From NCBI RefSeq assembly GCF_001425625.1, contig NZ_LMCP01000023.1:125428-189427 (forward strand): a stretch of DNA of 64,000 nucleotides. Reading direction: 5' to 3'. Below, piece after piece: positions 25,085 through 34,664 of the stretch (positions are counted from its first letter, which is position 1; each line of letters opens with the position of its first letter). The stretch is from Mesorhizobium sp. Root102. GTDB lineage: Bacteria > Pseudomonadota > Alphaproteobacteria > Rhizobiales > Rhizobiaceae. The notes beneath the pieces were generated by a model. That model searched no databases. It was not told the origin of the DNA and saw only the letters and a list, made by a program, of their open reading frames with translations. Made by a program: the position numbers and the translations under genes.

Positions 25085-26674
25085 TCAGGCGTTGAGCCAG
25101 CACTCGCCGAGCGCGTAGCCGTCCATCATTTCGCCGATCGGGCTCTTGGCAAAGCCGCTGATCTTGTTGGTGGCGGCCGCGTCGATGAACTGGTTGAAGA
25201 AAGGCACGATCAGGCCGCCTTCGTCGCGCATCATCACCGCCATGTCGTGGTAGATCGCCTTGCGCTTGGCCTGGTCGAGTTCGCCACGCGCCGCAAACAG
25301 CATCTTGTCGAATTCCGGCCGCTTGAAACGCGTGTCGTTCCAGTCGGCGGTCGAGACGTAGCCGGTGGAGTACATCTGGTCCTGCGTGGCGCGTCCGCCC
25401 CAGTAGGAGAGCGAGAAGGGCTGCTTGTTCCAGACCTCCGACCAGTAGCCGTCGCCGGGCTCGCGCTTGATCTCGATCTTGATGCCGGCCTTGGCACAGG
25501 ACTGCTGATAGAGCTGGGCGGCATCGACGGCGCCCGGGAAGGCGACGTCCGACGTGCGCAGCACGATCGAGCCGCTATGGCCTGATTTCTTGTAGGCTGC
25601 AGCCGCCTTGTCCGGATCGAACTTGCGCTGCTCGATGTCGGTGGAAAACAGCGGATAGGCCTCGTTGATCGGGAAGTCGTTGCCGACCGAGCCATAGCCG
25701 CGCAGGATCTTTTCCAGCATCTCCTCGCGGTCCATGGCGAGTTTCAGCGCCATCCGCAAGTCGTTGCTGTCGAAGGGGGCGGTGTCGCAGAACATGTTGA
25801 ACGGGTAGTAACCCTTGCCCGAGACGTTCTCGATGGTGACTCCCGCGATGCGCTTGACCAGATCCACGACCTTGGGCTCGACGCGGTTGATCATGTGCAC
25901 CTGACCACCCTGCAAGGCAGCCAACCGCGCCGTAGCGTCGTTGATGACGACGATCTCGACCTGGTCGGCATGGCCGGCCTTGTCGCCTTGCCAGTAATTG
26001 GCGAAGCGCTCGCCGCCATGGCGCACGCCCGGCTGGTTGACGGTGACCTTGTAGGGCCCGGCGCTGATGCCGGCATTGGGATCGTCCTTGCCGCCATTCG
26101 GCTGGATGACGAGATGGTAGTCGGCCATCAGATAGGGGAAGTCGGCATCGGCGTCGCCGAGCGTGACGATCACTTCCTTGCCGCTCGCCTTGACGCCCTT
26201 GATGTTCTTGAGGATGCCCAGCGCGCCGGATTTCGACTTCTCGTCGGCATGGCGCTCGATGGTGGCCGCGATGTCTTCGGCGGTGACGGTCTTGCCATTG
26301 TGGAACTCGATGCCCTCGCGCACCTTGATCGTCCAGGTCTTGGCGTCCTTGGCGGCGCCGATCTCCTCGGCGATCAGATTTGTCAGGCTGTTGTCGGGCA
26401 TCAGCCGGACAAGGTATTCGCCCCACTGCTTGCCGAAGCTGTAGGTGACCTGGCTGAGGTTGAGCGCCGGGTCGAGGCTGTTGGTCGACTCGCCGCCTTG
26501 CAGGCCGGCCTTGATCGTTCCACCCTTGACCGGCGTCTGGGCAAAAGCCTTGCCGGCCAGTGTCGTTGCCAGTGCCGCCGACACGCCAAGAGCGGCTGTG
26601 CGGCCGAGGAAGTCGCGGCGCGATATCCGGCCCTGGCCGGCGAGCTCAGCGAGATGGTCGAGTTCAGTTTTCAT
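25085..26674 (-). CDS. ABC transporter substrate-binding protein, dipeptide/oligopeptide type (paralogue 1)
   Basis: A 529-residue family 5 (DppA/OppA-like) solute-binding protein. The N-terminus carries a twin-arginine motif, SRRDFLGRTAALG, at about 18-30, followed by a hydrophobic stretch, so it is probably exported folded by Tat. It ends in GYALGECWLNA, nearly the same as the end of the paralogue at 30262. The two look about 70% identical by eye over the mature region. It follows the ATPase gene with a 122-base gap. Ligand unknown. Confidence 0.9.
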   Translation of the reverse strand: MKTELDHLAELAGQGRISRRDFLGRTAALGVSAALATTLAGKAFAQTPVKGGTIKAGLQGGESTNSLDPALNLSQVTYSFGKQWGEYLVRLMPDNSLTNLIAEEIGAAKDAKTWTIKVREGIEFHNGKTVTAEDIAATIERHADEKSKSGALGILKNIKGVKASGKEVIVTLGDADADFPYLMADYHLVIQPNGGKDDPNAGISAGPYKVTVNQPGVRHGGERFANYWQGDKAGHADQVEIVVINDATARLAALQGGQVHMINRVEPKVVDLVKRIAGVTIENVSGKGYYPFNMFCDTAPFDSNDLRMALKLAMDREEMLEKILRGYGSVGNDFPINEAYPLFSTDIEQRKFDPDKAAAAYKKSGHSGSIVLRTSDVAFPGAVDAAQLYQQSCAKAGIKIEIKREPGDGYWSEVWNKQPFSLSYWGGRATQDQMYSTGYVSTADWNDTRFKRPEFDKMLFAARGELDQAKRKAIYHDMAVMMRDEGGLIVPFFNQFIDAAATNKISGFAKSPIGEMMDGYALGECWLNA

Positions 26675-26796
26675 TTTTCCTACCCCTTTTCAAAACAACG
26701 TCACACAAGCGGCGCCCGTCCGAAGGCGTGTGGTACTCTTGTGTTGCATTTGGATGACGCCCGCCGGCTCTCCTGAACTCGCGGACCGCTGACTTG

Positions 26797-28452
26797 CTAG
26801 TTCCCTGCGCTGGCCATGCGTCGTCCCTTGATAGCCTTTTCCAGCCAGCCGATCTCCATTTCCGGAACCGAGGAGAGGAGAAGATCGGTATAGGCGTCGA
26901 AGGGCGGCGTCAGAACCTTGCTCTTCGGGCCGTAGCGCACCACCTCACCGCGATACATTACCGCGATCGAATCGGCGATCGACTTCACGGTCGCGAGATC
27001 GTGCGTGATGAACAGATAGGCGACGTTCTCCTCCTTCTGCAGTTCGAGCAGCAGCTCGAGGATGCCGTGCGCCACCAGCGGATCGAGTGCTGAAGTCACC
27101 TCGTCGCAGATGATCAGCTTGGGTTTGGCGGCAAGTGAGCGGGCGATGCAGACGCGCTGCTTCTGGCCGCCGGAAAGCTCGGCCGGGTAGCGGTCGGAAA
27201 AGCCCTTGCCCATCTCGATTTTGTCGAGCAGTTCGGCGACGCGCTTGTCGCGTTCGCGGCCACGTATGCCGAAATAGAATTCGAGCGGCCGGCCGATGAT
27301 GGTGCCGACGGTCTGACGCGGGTTCATCGCCACGTCGGCCATCTGGTAGATCATCTGCAACTGCCGCAGGTCCTCCTTCGGTCGGTCGGCCAGCCGGTTT
27401 GCCAGCGGGCGCCCGTCGAAGGTGACGGTTCCCTCTTCTGGCGGCAAAAGGCCGGTGATGGCGCGCGCCAGCGTCGACTTGCCGGAGCCGGACTCGCCGA
27501 CAACGGCCAGCGTCTGGCCTGGATAGATGTCGACCGAGACGTTCTTCAGCACCTTGATGTGGCTGCGGCCATAGGCGGCGGTGACGTTCTTCACCGACAG
27601 GAACGGCGTCGTGCCGGGCTTCTGTTCGGCATGCTCGATCTCATGCACCGACACCAGCGCGTTGGTGTATTCCTGGCGCGGCTCCTTGATGATCTGCCTT
27701 GTGCCGCCCCATTCGACCAGCCTTCCATGGCGCAGCACCATGATCTCGTCCGAGACCTGGGCGACGACGGCAAGGTCGTGGGTGATGTAGAGCGCCGCCA
27801 CATGGGTGTCGTGGATGGCATCCTTGATCGCCGCCAGCACGTCGATCTGCGTCGTCACATCGAGCGCCGTGGTCGGCTCGTCGAAGACGATCAGGTCCGG
27901 CTCCGAGCACAGCGCCATCGCCGTCATTACACGCTGCAACTGGCCACCCGAAACCTGGTGCGGAAAGCGCTCGCCGATGGTTTCGGGATTTGGCAGGCTG
28001 AGCTTCTTGAACAGCGCAACCGCGCGCTTCTCGGCCTCGGCTCGTGTCGCGGTGCCGTGTAGCAGCGTGGCCTCCACCACCTGGTCCATCAGCTTGTGCG
28101 CCGGGTTGAAGGCGGCTGCCGCCGACTGTGCGACATAGCAGACCTCGCGGCCGCGCAGCTTGCGGAAGCCGTCCTTGCCGCCCTTGAGGATGTCGCGGCC
28201 GTTGAGGATGACCTCGCCGCCGGTGATGCGCACGCCACCGCGGCCATAACCCATCGACGACAGGCCGATGGTCGACTTGCCGGCCCCGGATTCGCCGATC
28301 AGGCCAAGCACCTTGCCCTTCTCGAGCGTCAGCGAGACATCGTGCACCAGCACGATGTTCTTCGGCGGTTCGCCGGGGGGGAAGACGGTGGCCTCGATCC
28401 GCAGATTGCGGATGTCGAGCAGCAGGCCGGGTTTCGCTTTGCTGTCGGCCAT
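26797..28452 (-). CDS. ABC transporter ATPase, fused DppD-DppF type
   Basis: A 551-residue protein made of two complete ABC ATPase domains: Walker A GESGAGKST near 55 and GESGSGKST near 320, with signatures VSGGQLQRV and LSGGQKQRV. One chain thus does the work of DppD and DppF. An ATG at 28452 overlaps the permease stop as TGATG and is preferred over the GTG at 28455. Cytoplasmic, energising the two permeases upstream. Confidence 0.92.
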   Translation of the reverse strand: MADSKAKPGLLLDIRNLRIEATVFPPGEPPKNIVLVHDVSLTLEKGKVLGLIGESGAGKSTIGLSSMGYGRGGVRITGGEVILNGRDILKGGKDGFRKLRGREVCYVAQSAAAAFNPAHKLMDQVVEATLLHGTATRAEAEKRAVALFKKLSLPNPETIGERFPHQVSGGQLQRVMTAMALCSEPDLIVFDEPTTALDVTTQIDVLAAIKDAIHDTHVAALYITHDLAVVAQVSDEIMVLRHGRLVEWGGTRQIIKEPRQEYTNALVSVHEIEHAEQKPGTTPFLSVKNVTAAYGRSHIKVLKNVSVDIYPGQTLAVVGESGSGKSTLARAITGLLPPEEGTVTFDGRPLANRLADRPKEDLRQLQMIYQMADVAMNPRQTVGTIIGRPLEFYFGIRGRERDKRVAELLDKIEMGKGFSDRYPAELSGGQKQRVCIARSLAAKPKLIICDEVTSALDPLVAHGILELLLELQKEENVAYLFITHDLATVKSIADSIAVMYRGEVVRYGPKSKVLTPPFDAYTDLLLSSVPEMEIGWLEKAIKGRRMASAGN

Positions 28453-29276
28453 CACCCGCGTCCTCCCTTGAGGCTTGTCGTCCGGTTGAGCACCCAGTCG
28501 GCAACCAGGTTGACGGAAATCGCCAGCAAGGCGATCGCCGCCGCCGGGATGAGTGCGGCCGCGATGCCGAAGACGATGCCGTCCTTGTTTTCCTTGACCA
28601 TGCCGCCCCAGTCGGCGTCCGGTGGCTGCACGCCGAGGCCGAGGAACGACAGCGTCGACAGGAACAGCACGGCGTAGATGAAGCGCAGGCCGAGTTCGGA
28701 AACCAGTGGCGACAGCGCATTGGGCAGTATCTCACGGAAGATGATCCAGGCGCTGCCTTCACCGCGCAGTTTCGCTGCCTCGACATAGTCCATGACATTG
28801 ATGTCGACGGCGACCGCGCGCGACAGGCGATAGACGCGGGTCGAGTCGAGAATGCCCATCACCAGGATCAGCGTGACCAGGTTGGTCGGCAGCACGGACA
28901 GCACGACGAGGCCCATGATCAGCGTCGGGATCGACATCAAAAGGTCGACAAGGCGCGACAGCAGCGTGTCGAACCAGCCGCCAAAGACGGCCGCCGAGAA
29001 GCCGAGAATCGCGCCGAGCGAGAACGAGAGCGCGGTGGCCAGCACCGCGATGAATAGGGTGATGCGGGCGCCGTAGATCATGCGCGAAAGCAGATCGCGG
29101 CCGAGGTTGTCGGTGCCCAGCCAATGCGTCGCCGACATAGGCTCCCAGACGTCGCCGACGATTTCGCCATTGCCGTGCGGTGCGATCCACGGCGCGAAGA
29201 CCGCCGCCAGAACGAACAGCGCCGTCAGGACAATACCGATCAGCGCGGGGATGGGGATGCGTTTGATATCGAGCAT
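28452..29276 (-). CDS. ABC transporter permease, DppC type
   Basis: A 274-residue inner-membrane protein with a cytoplasmic N-terminus and about six helices. The ATPase-contact loop YVEAAKLRGEGSAWIIF is near 160. Size and N-terminus (APWIAPHG) match DppC/OppC. It lies nine bases after the other permease and overlaps the ATPase gene. Confidence 0.92.
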   Translation of the reverse strand: MLDIKRIPIPALIGIVLTALFVLAAVFAPWIAPHGNGEIVGDVWEPMSATHWLGTDNLGRDLLSRMIYGARITLFIAVLATALSFSLGAILGFSAAVFGGWFDTLLSRLVDLLMSIPTLIMGLVVLSVLPTNLVTLILVMGILDSTRVYRLSRAVAVDINVMDYVEAAKLRGEGSAWIIFREILPNALSPLVSELGLRFIYAVLFLSTLSFLGLGVQPPDADWGGMVKENKDGIVFGIAAALIPAAAIALLAISVNLVADWVLNRTTSLKGGRG

Positions 29277-29285
29277 ATCCGCCCC

Positions 29286-30245
29286 CTATTTTGGATGTCT
29301 GAGACGCGGATTGGCGACGATAGCCCCGATGTCCGCGATGATGTTCAGGCTGATGTAGACCGCGGCGAAGATCAGGCCGACCGCCTGCACCACCGGCACG
29401 TCGCGTTTAGTGACGTGGTCGACGAGATACTGCCCCATGCCCGGATAGACGAAGATCACCTCGACCACGACGACGCCGACGATCAGATAGGCGAGGTTGA
29501 GCATGACCACGTTGATGATCGGCGCGATGGCGTTGGGGAAGGCGTGCTTGCGAATGACGTTGAAGGCCGAAAGGCCTTTCAGTTCCGCCGTCTCGACATA
29601 GGCCGACTGCATGACATTGAGGATCGCCGCCCGTGTCATGCGCATCATGTGGGCGAGCACGACCAGCGTCAGCGCCGTCGCCGGCAGCGCGATCGCCTGC
29701 ATCCGCTCGCCGAACGGCATGCCGTCATAGACGGTCGAGATGCCGGGGAATATCTGCCACTTCACGGCGAAGAAATAGACGAGCACATAGCCGATGAAGA
29801 ATTCGGGGAAGGAGGTCGAGGCGAGCGCCAGGCCGGAGATCAGCTTGTCGACCCAGCCATTGCGGTAGCGCACCGCGATCAGGCCGAGGATGATCGCCAG
29901 CGGCACGGCCACGATGGCTGCCCAGAAGGCGAGGAACAGCGTGTTCCACAGCCGGCTCTTGATCGATGTCGCGATATCCTGGCCGCTCGACATGGCCGTG
30001 CCAAGATCTCCGGTCAGCACGCCGCCGAGCCAATGCAAATACCTGAGATAGGCAGGCTGGTTGAGCCCGAGCTGCTCGCGCAGATTGGCGAGCGACTCCG
30101 GGGTCGCGGACTGTCCGAGAATAGCTTGCGCAACGTCGCCGGGCAGGATCTGGGTGCCGGCGAAGATCAGGACCGAAACGGCCAACAAGAGGAGAATGCC
30201 CAGCGCAACGCGCTGGGCTACCAGTTTCAAGATGGGTGAGGACAT
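29286..30245 (-). CDS. ABC transporter permease, DppB type
   Basis: A 319-residue permease. The N-terminal ALGILLLLAVSVLIFAG helix and ILGQSATPESLANLREQLGL periplasmic segment are typical of DppB/OppB, as is the contact loop YVETAELKGLSAFNVI. About six helices. It starts 16 bases after the upstream binding-protein gene. Confidence 0.92.
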   Translation of the reverse strand: MSSPILKLVAQRVALGILLLLAVSVLIFAGTQILPGDVAQAILGQSATPESLANLREQLGLNQPAYLRYLHWLGGVLTGDLGTAMSSGQDIATSIKSRLWNTLFLAFWAAIVAVPLAIILGLIAVRYRNGWVDKLISGLALASTSFPEFFIGYVLVYFFAVKWQIFPGISTVYDGMPFGERMQAIALPATALTLVVLAHMMRMTRAAILNVMQSAYVETAELKGLSAFNVIRKHAFPNAIAPIINVVMLNLAYLIVGVVVVEVIFVYPGMGQYLVDHVTKRDVPVVQAVGLIFAAVYISLNIIADIGAIVANPRLRHPK

Positions 30246-30261
30246 ATCCGCAAGGCCAGGC

Positions 30262-31848
30262 TCAGGCTTCGAGCCAGCACTTCGCCAGCGCGTAGCCGTT
30301 CATCAGCTCTTGATGTGGATCGTCAACCCAGCCGCCGACCTTGGCACCGGTCGCGTCGATGAACTGGTTGAACATCGGCAGGATCAGGCCGCCCTCGTCG
30401 CGCACCAGGACAGCCATGTCATGGTACATCTGCTTGCGCTTGGTCTCGTCGAGTTCGGCGCGCGCCGCCAGTACCATCTTGTCGAAGTCTGGACGCATGA
30501 AACGCGTGTCGTTCCAGTCTGCGGTCGAGAGATAAGCGGTGGAATACATCTGGTCCTGGGTCGAGCGGCCGCCCCAGTAGGAAGCGCAGAAGGGCTGCTT
30601 GTTCCAGACCTCGTTCCAATAGCCGTCGCCGGGCTCACGCTTGAGCTCGATCTGGATGCCGGCCTTGGCCGCGCTCTGCTGGAAGAGCTGGGAAGCATCG
30701 ACAGCGCCCGGGAAGGCGACGTCCGAGGTGCGCAGCAGGACGGCGCCGTCATGGCCCGACTTCTTGAAGTGGAACTTGGCCTTGTCGGGATCGTACTTGC
30801 GCTGCTCGATCTCGGTAAACAACGGATAGGACGCGTTGATCGGGAAGTCGTTGCCGAGGGAACCGTAGCCGCGCAGGATCTTGTCCAGCATCTCCTCGCG
30901 GTCAATGGCCAGCTTGAGCGCCATGCGCAGGTCGTTATTGTCGAACGGCGCCGTGTTGCAATGCATTATGAACACGTAGTGGCCGGGACCGGCGTGATTG
31001 CGGATGGTGACGCCCGGCAGGCGCTTGATCAGGTCGACGATCTTCGGCTCGACGCGGTTGATCATGTTGACCTGGCCGCCCTGCAGGGCCGCGGTGCGCG
31101 CCGTCGCGTCGTTGATAACGATGACCTCGATCTGGTCGGCATGGCCCATCTTGTCGCCCTGCCAGTAATTGGCGAAGCGCTCGGCGCCATGGCGCACGCC
31201 AGGCTCATTGGTCTTGACCACGTAAGGGCCAGCCGAGATGCCGGCATCTGGCTTGTCCTTGCCGCCGTTAGGCTGGACGATCAGGTGATAGTCGCTAAGC
31301 AGGTAGGGAAGGTCGGCATTGGCTTCCTTCAGGGTCAGCACCACTTCCTTGCCGCTGGCCTTGATGGTTTCGATGCCCTTCATGTAGCCGAGCGCGCCGG
31401 ACTTCGACTTCTCGTCGGAATGGCGCTCGAGTGTGGCGGCCACGTCCTCGGCGGTCACCGTCTTGCCGTTGTGGAATTCGACGCCGTCGCGGATCTTCAG
31501 CGTCCACACCTTGGCGTCGTCCGACGAGCCGATCTCCTCGGCGATGCGGTTCTCGAGCTTGCCCTCGGGTGACAGCTCGACGATCATTTCGCCCCAGCAC
31601 TTGCCGAAAGCGAACGGCACCTGCGTCATCATCAGCGCAGGATCAAGGCTGTTGGTGGATTCACCACCGACCAGACCGGCCTTCAGCGTGCCGCCCTTGA
31701 CTGGGCCGGCCGCGCGCGCCGCACTTGAAAGCAGGGAGTTGGCGAAGGGTGCGGAGATACCGAGCGCTGCCGCCCGGCCGAGAAAATCACGACGGCTCAG
31801 TTTGCCCGATGCGACACGCCGGCTAAGGAATTCGAGTTCGTTCGACAT
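30262..31848 (-). CDS. ABC transporter substrate-binding protein, dipeptide/oligopeptide type (paralogue 2)
   Basis: A 528-residue family 5 binding protein with a Tat-like KLSRRDFLGRAAALG near 17-31. The ATG at 31848 has GAGGAA seven bases upstream and is chosen over an earlier in-frame start. It is closely similar to the protein at 25085 throughout. It is first of the transporter genes, directly before the permeases, so it is probably the main partner. Two paralogous binding proteins on one transporter imply two related ligands. Confidence 0.9.
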   Translation of the reverse strand: MSNELEFLSRRVASGKLSRRDFLGRAAALGISAPFANSLLSSAARAAGPVKGGTLKAGLVGGESTNSLDPALMMTQVPFAFGKCWGEMIVELSPEGKLENRIAEEIGSSDDAKVWTLKIRDGVEFHNGKTVTAEDVAATLERHSDEKSKSGALGYMKGIETIKASGKEVVLTLKEANADLPYLLSDYHLIVQPNGGKDKPDAGISAGPYVVKTNEPGVRHGAERFANYWQGDKMGHADQIEVIVINDATARTAALQGGQVNMINRVEPKIVDLIKRLPGVTIRNHAGPGHYVFIMHCNTAPFDNNDLRMALKLAIDREEMLDKILRGYGSLGNDFPINASYPLFTEIEQRKYDPDKAKFHFKKSGHDGAVLLRTSDVAFPGAVDASQLFQQSAAKAGIQIELKREPGDGYWNEVWNKQPFCASYWGGRSTQDQMYSTAYLSTADWNDTRFMRPDFDKMVLAARAELDETKRKQMYHDMAVLVRDEGGLILPMFNQFIDATGAKVGGWVDDPHQELMNGYALAKCWLEA

Positions 31849-32002
31849 ATTGAGTTCCTCACTCTGTTGGTTCGACTCTGCGGTCGTTTTTCTTATTTCT
31901 TGTGAGGAGAATAATGACCGCAAGGGAAAGCGGTAAGCAAGACCGAATGCGACATGCCGTGGCGTAAATCGTGCGTCGCAATTGGACTAATGATAGCGGC
32001 GC

Positions 32003-33988
32003 TCAAAGAAGCGCCCGCGGCACCTTCTCCTCGAAATTGCGTTCGAAAACAAGTTTCTCGCCTTCATAGGCCTCGATTCTGGCGCTGACGATGAAGTTTC
32101 GTGCGTCCGATCGCATCTCGGCCCATGTCTCCGTACGCACCGACCATCCATTTCGCGACAGCGTCTGCGTCCAGTGTGTTTTCCCCGCGGCTGACAATGG
32201 ATTGTCAGGATGGATCGTCCAGGTTTCACGGGCGATGCTGCCGTTTGCCAGGTCATGGGCGAGATCTCGGAGCTCGCCGAAATCATCTGCTATGGAAAGT
32301 GTCACGATTCCCGTCTTTTCGTCCCGATCGACATGGCGCTCGGAACTGGCGGCGCGGATCGTCTCCGTTGCCCAGGGAGTGGCCCCCTCCGGCTCGGCGA
32401 ACGTCGCTTCGTCGTCTGTCGCCAGCGGCCGCAGCGGCAAGCTGAGCGTCGCCGCCGACAAGGTGAGTTGGACCGGCTCCGGCGACGGCCAGATCATCGG
32501 CCAATAGGCGTTCGAAACGGCAACACGCAGGCGGTGGCCGGCCGGAACGCGATAGGCGCATTGATCGAGCACGACACGCGCCGACACGGTTTCGCCCGGC
32601 ACCAGTGCTTCAGGGAATTCATGCGAATTGCGATGTGTCAGGTTGAGCACGCCATAGGAAATCAGCTCGGACGCGCCGTCCGGGTGCACATCGCACAGCC
32701 GGATCGCGATATTGGCCTGCGAGCGATCGGAGGATAGTCGCAGATCGACTTCCGGCGCGCCGACAATGTCGATCGCTTCGCCGAGTTCCTGCTGGTCGAA
32801 GCACACCGACAGCGCATCGTCGGGGCGCTGGTCGCCCGGCAGTTCCGGGCCGAAGGTGAAGGGAAAATACTCGCCGCCGGCCAGGCCGCAGCTTTGCGGC
32901 GAGGCGACGATGGCGGGTTTTTCGCCTGCGGGGATCAGATCGACCGTTTGCGTCTTGATGGCTGGCGAGGGCCATTGCTTTTCCGCAACCCAGCGGCCCG
33001 GCCGCTCGGGATGCCAGCGCGCCGGACGCACGCTGTCCATGACATAGGCGCGGTAGGCCGGGTCGGCCTCTACGCCGGTGTCGACACCCTTCAGCCAGCG
33101 GTCCCACCAGCGCAACGCCTCCTGCAGGAAGCCGATGGCGGGCTTGGGCCCGGCGTAGTGCGGGTATTTATGGATCCACGGCCCGATGATGCCCTTGACT
33201 GGGGCTTGGATGTTGCTGGCCAGATGCGAGACGGTATTGCGATAGCCGTCATGCCAGCCGCCGATCGACAGCACCGCGGCTTTGACGGCGGAAAAATCCT
33301 CGCAGATCGAGCCGCGCTTCCAATAGCCATCGCGATGCTGGTGCTTCAGCCACAGCGGCGCCAGGAAGCACTGGTTCTCCAGCCGAGTCAGCCACAGATC
33401 GCGCCATCTGTTGTCGCCGGCGATCAACGGGTCCGGTGGCCGCGACGAGTAGGACAGCATCGTCGAGGCCCAGCCGAAATTCTCGATCAGCAGGCAGCCG
33501 CCCTTGTAGTGGATGTCGTCGGCATAGCGGTCGACGGTCGAGCACAGGCTGATCACCGCTTTCAGCGCCGGCGGTTGCTTGGCCGCGACCTGCAGGCAGT
33601 TGAAGCCGCCCCAGGAAATGCCCATCATGCCGACATTGCCGTTGCACCAGGGCTGCGATGCCGCCCAGGCGATGACGTCGCAGGCGTCCTGCAATTCCTG
33701 CTCGGAATATTCGTCGTCCATCAGCCCTTCGGAATCACCATTGCCGCGCATGTCGACGCGGATCGAGGCATAGCCGTGGCCGGCGAAATAGGGATGCGTC
33801 AGCTGATCGCGAAAGATGGTGCCGTCGCGCTTGCGGTAAGGCAAATGCTCAAGGATTGCCGGCACCGGATCGTCGCCTGCATCTTCCGGCATCCACACCC
33901 GCGCCGACAGGCGGCAACCATCCGGCATGACGATCCCCATGTCCGGGAATTCGACGACCTTGCGGGGAAATTCGGTGACGGTTTTCAT
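32003..33988 (-). CDS. CocE/NonD-family alpha/beta hydrolase (X-Pro dipeptidyl-peptidase-like)
   Basis: A 661-residue hydrolase. The nucleophile elbow is S125 in GISWGGF, followed by a helical cap and the C-terminal jelly-roll domain (about 430-570) shared by cocaine esterase, X-Pro peptidases and alpha-amino-acid ester hydrolases. No signal peptide. GGAG lies six bases before the ATG. It sits 154 bases upstream of the peptide-type importer on the same strand, so it may cleave the imported ester or amide. The 95-residue tail after the jelly roll is longer than usual. Confidence 0.87.
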   Translation of the reverse strand: MKTVTEFPRKVVEFPDMGIVMPDGCRLSARVWMPEDAGDDPVPAILEHLPYRKRDGTIFRDQLTHPYFAGHGYASIRVDMRGNGDSEGLMDDEYSEQELQDACDVIAWAASQPWCNGNVGMMGISWGGFNCLQVAAKQPPALKAVISLCSTVDRYADDIHYKGGCLLIENFGWASTMLSYSSRPPDPLIAGDNRWRDLWLTRLENQCFLAPLWLKHQHRDGYWKRGSICEDFSAVKAAVLSIGGWHDGYRNTVSHLASNIQAPVKGIIGPWIHKYPHYAGPKPAIGFLQEALRWWDRWLKGVDTGVEADPAYRAYVMDSVRPARWHPERPGRWVAEKQWPSPAIKTQTVDLIPAGEKPAIVASPQSCGLAGGEYFPFTFGPELPGDQRPDDALSVCFDQQELGEAIDIVGAPEVDLRLSSDRSQANIAIRLCDVHPDGASELISYGVLNLTHRNSHEFPEALVPGETVSARVVLDQCAYRVPAGHRLRVAVSNAYWPMIWPSPEPVQLTLSAATLSLPLRPLATDDEATFAEPEGATPWATETIRAASSERHVDRDEKTGIVTLSIADDFGELRDLAHDLANGSIARETWTIHPDNPLSAAGKTHWTQTLSRNGWSVRTETWAEMRSDARNFIVSARIEAYEGEKLVFERNFEEKVPRALL

Positions 33989-34070
33989 GGCATGCTCCAG
34001 GATCGCCAGATGATGGAGCCTGCCGTACCGCGTCGTGGGCCAGCCAACGAATTCGGCTGGTCAATCCGCG

Positions 34071-34664
34071 TCAATTCAGCGGAATGTCGTTATCGTCCTT
34101 GTTCGCCTGATAGACGCCGGACAATTCGTCGTAGCGTGCCGAGATGTCGCCAATCCGCGTCTCCAGGCGCTGGCGCTCGGTCTCGGGCAGCGATCGCACC
34201 AGCCTGCGGATGGAAAAACTCTTCCAATAGGCATTCTCAGTGTTGTAGCCGCCGGGATCGAGGGTGAAGACCTCCTTCAGGATCTTCAGGTCGTGCGGGA
34301 TGGCGAAGCTGTCGCGCGAATCCTCATGGCTGAAGAGGTAATAAAAATTGTCGAAGCCGGTCCAGGTGATTGCCGACAGGCACAGCGAGCAGGGTTCATG
34401 CGTGGCGAGGAAGATGGCGTCTTTCGTATCGACGCGCTCGGCCTTGGGCATTTCGTAGAAGCGCTTCAGGCAGTGCACCTCGCCATGCCAGAGCGGATTT
34501 TCCATCTCGTTGTTGGTCTCGGCCAGCACCAGCGAACGGTCCTCCTTGCGCAGGATCGCCGCGCCGAACAGCTTGTTGCCATGGGCAACGCCTTCGGCCG
34601 TCTTCGGCACGATGTCGTGCTCGATGACATCGAGCAGACGGTCGATCAGTGAAATATCGGTCAT
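34071..34664 (-). CDS. Nucleoside/cytosine-deaminase-superfamily zinc enzyme
   Basis: A 197-residue protein of the cytidine deaminase-like fold with zinc ligands H60 (WHGEVHC, catalytic E62) and C92/C95 (EPCSLC). The usual HAE is HGE here. The C-terminal 60 residues are unlike tRNA-adenosine or guanine deaminases. Its ATG overlaps the stop of ureidoglycolate lyase as TAATG, so it is co-translated with purine-ureide genes. Substrate unknown; guanine deaminase of the separate amidohydrolase type is encoded elsewhere in the window. Confidence 0.8.
   Translation of the reverse strand: MTDISLIDRLLDVIEHDIVPKTAEGVAHGNKLFGAAILRKEDRSLVLAETNNEMENPLWHGEVHCLKRFYEMPKAERVDTKDAIFLATHEPCSLCLSAITWTGFDNFYYLFSHEDSRDSFAIPHDLKILKEVFTLDPGGYNTENAYWKSFSIRRLVRSLPETERQRLETRIGDISARYDELSGVYQANKDDNDIPLN

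Noticed and set aside
29124..30239. 371-codon plus-strand frame opposite the permeases
   Set aside because: His/Asp/Arg-rich antisense of hydrophobic permease sequence; not a protein-like composition.
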